DNA of 64,000 bases from JAISDD01 sp031553935 (GTDB lineage: Bacteria; Bacillota; Syntrophomonadia; Syntrophomonadales; Syntrophomonadaceae), in the NCBI GenBank assembly GCA_031553935.1, contig JAVBKS010000022.1:1-64000 (forward strand), written 5' to 3'. Made by a program: the position numbers and the translations under genes. Of the stretch, positions 60,228 to 64,000 are shown in pieces. Under the pieces are notes generated by a model. It was not told the DNA's origin, searched no databases, and was given only the letters and a program-made list of their open reading frames with translations. Positions within the stretch are counted from its first letter, which is position 1. Each line of letters begins with the position of its first letter.

Positions 60228-60767
60228 TTAACGGTTAGTTTTCTCGTTTGGAGAATAATTGTCAATCAATACACTAATGGAAGAAACAGTAACTCCGCCG
60301 ATTCTATCCAAGTGTTCCTTTACTGCATTTTGAACATCCATACTCATAGACGGCATATTGAATTCAGGATTGATAAGCATGTATAGATTGATTATTAAAC
60401 CATCCTTGCCAAATCTTACTTTGGGCTTAACTTCTCGAACCCCTTGTATAGATTTAACTGCCTTGTTAATTATCACTATAATCGCAGGTATTGTGATACT
60501 AATATCTCCCACCGATGAGCCCCCGATTGGGAATGAATCTTTTCTTTTGCTCTCACCGCTCAGTGCTTTCACAATTCCAATTAATGCTAACAAAATTACT
60601 ATAACACTTATTAATATGATCAACATTCTGCTCTGAGTATTATTCATGGCATATTCTAAATAAGGAGTAATCTTAACTTGTCCAATCATAATTGATAATA
60701 CTGATCCTGTTATCGCAAGTATTATTAAATTATATATAATCAAAAGAAATCTATAGCCTGCACTCAT
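60228..60767 (-). CDS. amaP: Asp23 membrane anchor AmaP
   Basis: A 179-residue protein with two N-terminal membrane segments (about 5-25 and 47-67), followed by an Asp23-like domain (VGDISITIPAIIVIINKAV, then GVREVKPKVRFGKDGLIINL). AmaP recruits Asp23 to the membrane. It lies between the DUF2273 and Asp23 genes. Confidence 0.85.
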   Translation of the reverse strand: MSAGYRFLLIIYNLIILAITGSVLSIMIGQVKITPYLEYAMNNTQSRMLIILISVIVILLALIGIVKALSGESKRKDSFPIGGSSVGDISITIPAIIVIINKAVKSIQGVREVKPKVRFGKDGLIINLYMLINPEFNMPSMSMDVQNAVKEHLDRIGGVTVSSISVLIDNYSPNEKTNR

Positions 60768-60864
60768 CTAATCACCTCAGCATTCTAAAGCTATTAACTA
60801 TGTACAATTACTCAATAATAAGTTATCAGTATTACCGATAAAAAAGAACTCATAACAAAGTCTT

Positions 60865-60885
60865 AAGGGAAGCTTTGCTTCCCTT
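60865..60885. other. Perfect 9-bp hairpin between asp23 and amaP genes
   Basis: AAGGGAAGC-TTT-GCTTCCCTT directly follows the asp23-type gene on the minus strand. No T tract follows, so it is more likely an RNA processing or stability element, or a weak attenuator, than a full terminator. Confidence 0.5.
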
Positions 60886-60889
60886 ATTG

Positions 60890-61285
60890 CTATCCCTCTG
60901 AATCTACTAAGATTTCAGCGCTATTCTCTTTTTTCAATAGTACACCAACAACATGGACGTTCACTGCAACAACTTCCAAGCCGGTCATATTCTGAACCGC
61001 AGTTTTTACTTCCTTCTGAACCATATCCGCAACGCTAGGTATAGTATATCCATATTCAACAACTAAGAATATATCTATCTTGGTTTGCTGTTCGTTAACT
61101 TCGACTTTAATGCCCTTGCCAAAATTCTTCTTCCCCAGCTTCTCTACAAGCTCGGTTCCCCAACCGCCGCTCATGGACGCAACTCCTGCAACTTCCATTG
61201 CTGCTAATCCTGCCACTGTAGTTACTACTTCGTCAGCGATCCGCACAACACCTAAAGCTGTTTTATTCTCATTCATATTTTCCAA
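60890..61285 (-). CDS. Asp23/Gls24-family envelope protein (YqhY type)
   Basis: A 131-residue Asp23-domain protein. LGVVRIADEVVTTVAGLAAM, GVKVEVNEQ-like and IFLVVEYGYTIPSVADMVQK are family motifs, followed by VVAVNVHVVGVLL. In Bacillus the homologue YqhY lies beside accBC and affects acetyl-CoA carboxylase; this position next to accC matches. TTG 61285 has GGAGG upstream. Confidence 0.9.
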   Translation of the reverse strand: MENMNENKTALGVVRIADEVVTTVAGLAAMEVAGVASMSGGWGTELVEKLGKKNFGKGIKVEVNEQQTKIDIFLVVEYGYTIPSVADMVQKEVKTAVQNMTGLEVVAVNVHVVGVLLKKENSAEILVDSEG

Positions 61286-61397
61286 CAGTTAACACCTCCA
61301 ATAATAAACTAACACTTGCTGGTATTATACCATTCAATCCCATCAGCAATCAAATCATGGTAATGTTTGTTTACAGAGCAAAGAAACACTTGTAATC

Positions 61398-62750
61398 TTA
61401 TATCTGCGGCATACGTCGTTGAATAAAATTAGTGTAAACTTCACCTTTTTTAAAAAATGCATTATCCAGGACTTCTAAATGAAAAGGAATCGTTGTCTTA
61501 ACTCCTTCGATCTCGAATTCCTGTAGTGCCCTTTTCATTCTAAGTATTGCTTCTTCTCGATCTTTTCCCCATACGATCAGCTTGGCTAATAGCGAATCAT
61601 AATATGGCGGAATAGTATATCCTGTATAAGCAGCCGAATCAACTCTAACTCCCGGTCCTCCCGGTGGGCAGAATTTTGTTATGGTACCCGGCGAAGGGGC
61701 GAAATCTCTAAACGGATCTTCCGCATTAACTCGACACTCAATCGCCCAACCATTAATTTTGACTTCATGCTGACTAATGCTCAGTTGTTCTCCGCTAGCT
61801 ATTTTTATTTGTTCCTTTAAAATGTCAATTCCTGTTACCACTTCAGTCACAGGATGTTCGACTTGAATTCTGGTGTTCATCTCAATAAAATAAAAGTTTT
61901 TATCTTTGTCTACTAGAAATTCTACGGTACCGGCACTAAAATAATCGGCCGCTTTTGCTGCCAGCAAGGCTGCGCTGCCCATTCTCTCACGGAGATCATC
62001 ATCTAAAAATGACGATGGGGCTTCCTCTAAGAGCTTCTGATGTCTCCTTTGCAAAGAACAATCACGCTCCCCCAAATATAAGAGTTTGCCCTTCTCGTCT
62101 CCTAAAATTTGTATTTCTATGTGCCGTGGTTCCACAATGTACTTTTCTACATAAACTTCTTGATTTCCAAAAGCTGCACCCGCTTCGATCCTTGCCATTT
62201 CCAAGGCTTCGGGCAAAGCCTCTTTGTTATGTGCTAAACGCATGCCCCTGCCGCCGCCGCCCGCAGAAGCTTTGATAATCACAGGGTAGCCTATTTCTTC
62301 AGCAATCTTTTCAGCTTCCTTGTAATCAGTTACTCCTCCAGCGCTGCCTGGAACTAACCGCACTCCCACTTGACCAACCAATTCCCTGGCACTAACCTTA
62401 TCGCCCATTGCTTCAATCACGCTTGACTTAGGGCCAATAAACTTGAGTTTGTTAACTTCGCAAAGATTAGCAAAATATGCGTTCTCCGCCAAGAATCCAT
62501 ATCCGGGATGGATGGCGTTAGCTCCCTTTGAAATAGCGGCATGAATAATATTTGATATATTAAGATAGCTTTCTCGTGCTTGCGCTGGGCCAATACAAAC
62601 CGATTCATCCGCTAATCTCACGTGTTTGCTGCTCTTATCAGCTGTAGAATAAACAGCAACAGTTTTGATTCCTAATTCTTTGCAGGCTCTTATAATTCGA
62701 ACAGCAATTTCACCTCGGTTGGCTATTAAGACCTTGCTAAACAAACGCAT
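61398..62750 (-). CDS. accC: Biotin carboxylase subunit
   Basis: A 450-residue ATP-grasp enzyme carboxylating the biotin of BCCP. The N-terminal ANRGEIAVRIIRACKELGIK, the flexible Gly-rich ATP loop KASAGGGGRGM, RDCSLQRRHQKLLEEAPS and the catalytic EMNTRIQVEHPVTE are all present. It lies 4 bases after the carboxyltransferase-BCCP gene, so the two probably form one carboxylase. Confidence 0.96.
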   Translation of the reverse strand: MRLFSKVLIANRGEIAVRIIRACKELGIKTVAVYSTADKSSKHVRLADESVCIGPAQARESYLNISNIIHAAISKGANAIHPGYGFLAENAYFANLCEVNKLKFIGPKSSVIEAMGDKVSARELVGQVGVRLVPGSAGGVTDYKEAEKIAEEIGYPVIIKASAGGGGRGMRLAHNKEALPEALEMARIEAGAAFGNQEVYVEKYIVEPRHIEIQILGDEKGKLLYLGERDCSLQRRHQKLLEEAPSSFLDDDLRERMGSAALLAAKAADYFSAGTVEFLVDKDKNFYFIEMNTRIQVEHPVTEVVTGIDILKEQIKIASGEQLSISQHEVKINGWAIECRVNAEDPFRDFAPSPGTITKFCPPGGPGVRVDSAAYTGYTIPPYYDSLLAKLIVWGKDREEAILRMKRALQEFEIEGVKTTIPFHLEVLDNAFFKKGEVYTNFIQRRMPQI

Positions 62751-62754
62751 CCTC

Positions 62755-64000
62755 CTAATCTTGTTGAATTAAAAATAAAACCTGCCCATATTCAACTGCT
62801 TCATTATTTTCAACCATTATTTTTACGATTGTGCCTCTTGCTTCTGCCTTGATCTCATTCATAAGTTTCATAGCTTCAAGAATACAAAGAGTTTGCCCCT
62901 GCTCTACGACATCTCCGACTTTAACGAAGCTTTCGGCTTCAGGAGAGGGCGCGGCATAGAATGTGCCAACCATGGGAGCAATTATTTCTGTTAAGTCTAA
63001 CTGCTCTTCAACCACCGGTGGTTTTTCTTCCGCTGTTACAACTACATTAGAGTATTCCCTAGGTCTTTCAGGCACAACCGTATTACTTTTAGACAAATAC
63101 AAGCGGCAATTGTTTTTTTGTAAGTCTAGTTGCTCAATGCTAGAATTATCTAGCGCTTTAATTATTTGTTCGATTTCCTCAATTCTCATTTCCTCATCCC
63201 CTTCAACAATCGAGACAGCTTTTTTCTCATTTATAGCTTTTTTACCACTAACCGCAACATCTGTCCCTTTCTTATCAGCAGGATGGGTACTATCTTCATT
63301 AGTTAGATTCGTCTTCAGTTCTCTTGCTTCAAAAAACTTCAAGGCAACTTGCGGGAAAAGTGCATATGTCAAAACGTCTTCATCGTTTTTAGCAAAATTT
63401 CTTGTCTCATTTCTGCATTTATCTAAAATCGGCTCTAATAAATCAGCTGGTCTTACAGTAATAATCGCTTCGTCGCCGATTATTTTCTTCTTTATTTCAT
63501 CGGTTATTGCTACTGGCGGCCTGCCGTACAAACCTTTTACATAGTCTTTCACTTCAGCTGGACATAGCTTATAGCGATCTTCCATTAATACATTTAAAAC
63601 CGCTTGAATTACGATTATTTGGCTTGTCGGTGTAACTAATGGCGGAAAACCAAGGTCTGCACGAACTTTGGGGATTTCATCCAGAACTTCGCCGATACGA
63701 TCCGAAGCTTTTTGCTCTTCAAGCTGAGAATATAGGTTACTAATCATTCCGCCTGGAATTTGGTGTTCAAAAACCTGCATATCACTGATGCTGGTAACTC
63801 CGCGTTCAAAACCTCTGCTAAGCCTCATTTTTTCAAAATAATTAGCTACGTCAAAGAGTTTGTGCAAATCTAAACCGGTGTCCCAGTCAGATTCCTGCAG
63901 CGCTCTTACTATCGTTTCAACCGGCGGTTGTGAAGATCCAAAGGCCATGGGAACACTAGCCGTATCAATAACGTCTACCCCAGCCTCAGCTGCTTTTAAC
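62755..64000 (-). CDS. Carboxyltransferase-BCCP fusion, 5' part beyond window
   Basis: The frame runs off the right edge: residues just before the first Met read GVDVIDTASVP, a conserved OadA/PycB segment. The visible part has the C-terminal carboxyltransferase/PYC_OADA region (LSRGFERG, then HQIPGGMISNLYSQL, GRPPVA), then a second unit starting at an internal MRIEEIEQIIKAL that looks like a full AccB: N-terminal helix, linker, and biotinyl domain with the biotin lysine in EAMKLMNE. It therefore joins an OadA/PycB-type transferase to an AccB-type carrier at the place where accB alone usually stands. Confidence 0.9.
   Translation of the reverse strand, partial: LKAAEAGVDVIDTASVPMAFGSSQPPVETIVRALQESDWDTGLDLHKLFDVANYFEKMRLSRGFERGVTSISDMQVFEHQIPGGMISNLYSQLEEQKASDRIGEVLDEIPKVRADLGFPPLVTPTSQIIVIQAVLNVLMEDRYKLCPAEVKDYVKGLYGRPPVAITDEIKKKIIGDEAIITVRPADLLEPILDKCRNETRNFAKNDEDVLTYALFPQVALKFFEARELKTNLTNEDSTHPADKKGTDVAVSGKKAINEKKAVSIVEGDEEMRIEEIEQIIKALDNSSIEQLDLQKNNCRLYLSKSNTVVPERPREYSNVVVTAEEKPPVVEEQLDLTEIIAPMVGTFYAAPSPEAESFVKVGDVVEQGQTLCILEAMKLMNEIKAEARGTIVKIMVENNEAVEYGQVLFLIQQD

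Noticed and set aside
1..64000. CRISPR arrays, prophage modules or restriction systems
   Set aside because: No regularly spaced short repeats, cas genes, phage structural genes or restriction-modification genes were seen on either strand.

Overview
The window comes from a low-GC, spore-forming, probably anaerobic member of the Clostridia. The evidence is spo0A, spoIVB, argR, recN, S-layer-homology proteins, an LCP cell-wall ligase, strong GGAGG-type ribosome binding sites and frequent TTG/GTG starts. From about 38 kb to the right edge the gene order matches the conserved Firmicutes block known in Bacillus as accBC - asp23/yqhY - nusB - folD - xseA - xseB - ispA - dxs - tlyA - argR - recN - spoIVB - spo0A. 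I cannot name the species.

Layout. (1) 1-1.2 kb: an IS3-family element cut by the left edge, a remnant of an ISL3-type transposase, then tRNA-Arg(CCG). (2) 1.7-5.7 kb, plus strand: two acyltransferase-like proteins, a secreted ComEC-like metallo-hydrolase and a PglE/EpsN-type sugar aminotransferase. (3) 5.8-31.2 kb, minus strand: one long surface-polysaccharide operon read from wzz/cpsD (31.2 kb) down to an LpxD-like acyltransferase (5.8 kb). It encodes chain-length control, a 4,6-dehydratase, a full WbpABDE-type route to a 2,3-diacetamido-glucuronic acid, pyruvylation, flippase, polymerase, one glycosyltransferase, a PglC-type initiating transferase with PglD, and a phosphonate module (PEP mutase, phosphonopyruvate decarboxylase, iron alcohol dehydrogenase, nucleotidyltransferase, LicD). 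The module predicts a polymer carrying 2-hydroxyethylphosphonate. (4) 31.4-38.3 kb: VanZ-like protein, a membrane-anchored unknown, two SLH proteins and an LCP ligase, fitting cell-envelope display of the polymer. (5) 38.4-45.3 kb: hflX, an endonuclease-Q-type PHP protein, nudF, a PepT-like peptidase, spo0A, spoIVB. (6) 45.5-64 kb: a SodC-like protein, recN, argR, nadK, tlyA, dxs, an OapA-type membrane protein, a ~0.57 kb structured non-coding region best read as OLE RNA, repeats, a cysteine synthase, ispA, xseB, xseA, two folD paralogues, a TsaD-like protein, nusB, amaP/DUF2273/Asp23, accC, and a carboxyltransferase-BCCP fusion running off the right edge.

Most notable: the OLE RNA/OapA pair; two adjacent FolD paralogues with complementary losses (one has lost the cyclohydrolase lysine, the other the NADP-binding motif), suggesting a split of a normally bifunctional enzyme; the phosphonate-decorated polysaccharide locus; and a dxs gene with no ATG/GTG/TTG available at its proper 5' end, but an ATC placed correctly behind a good ribosome binding site.
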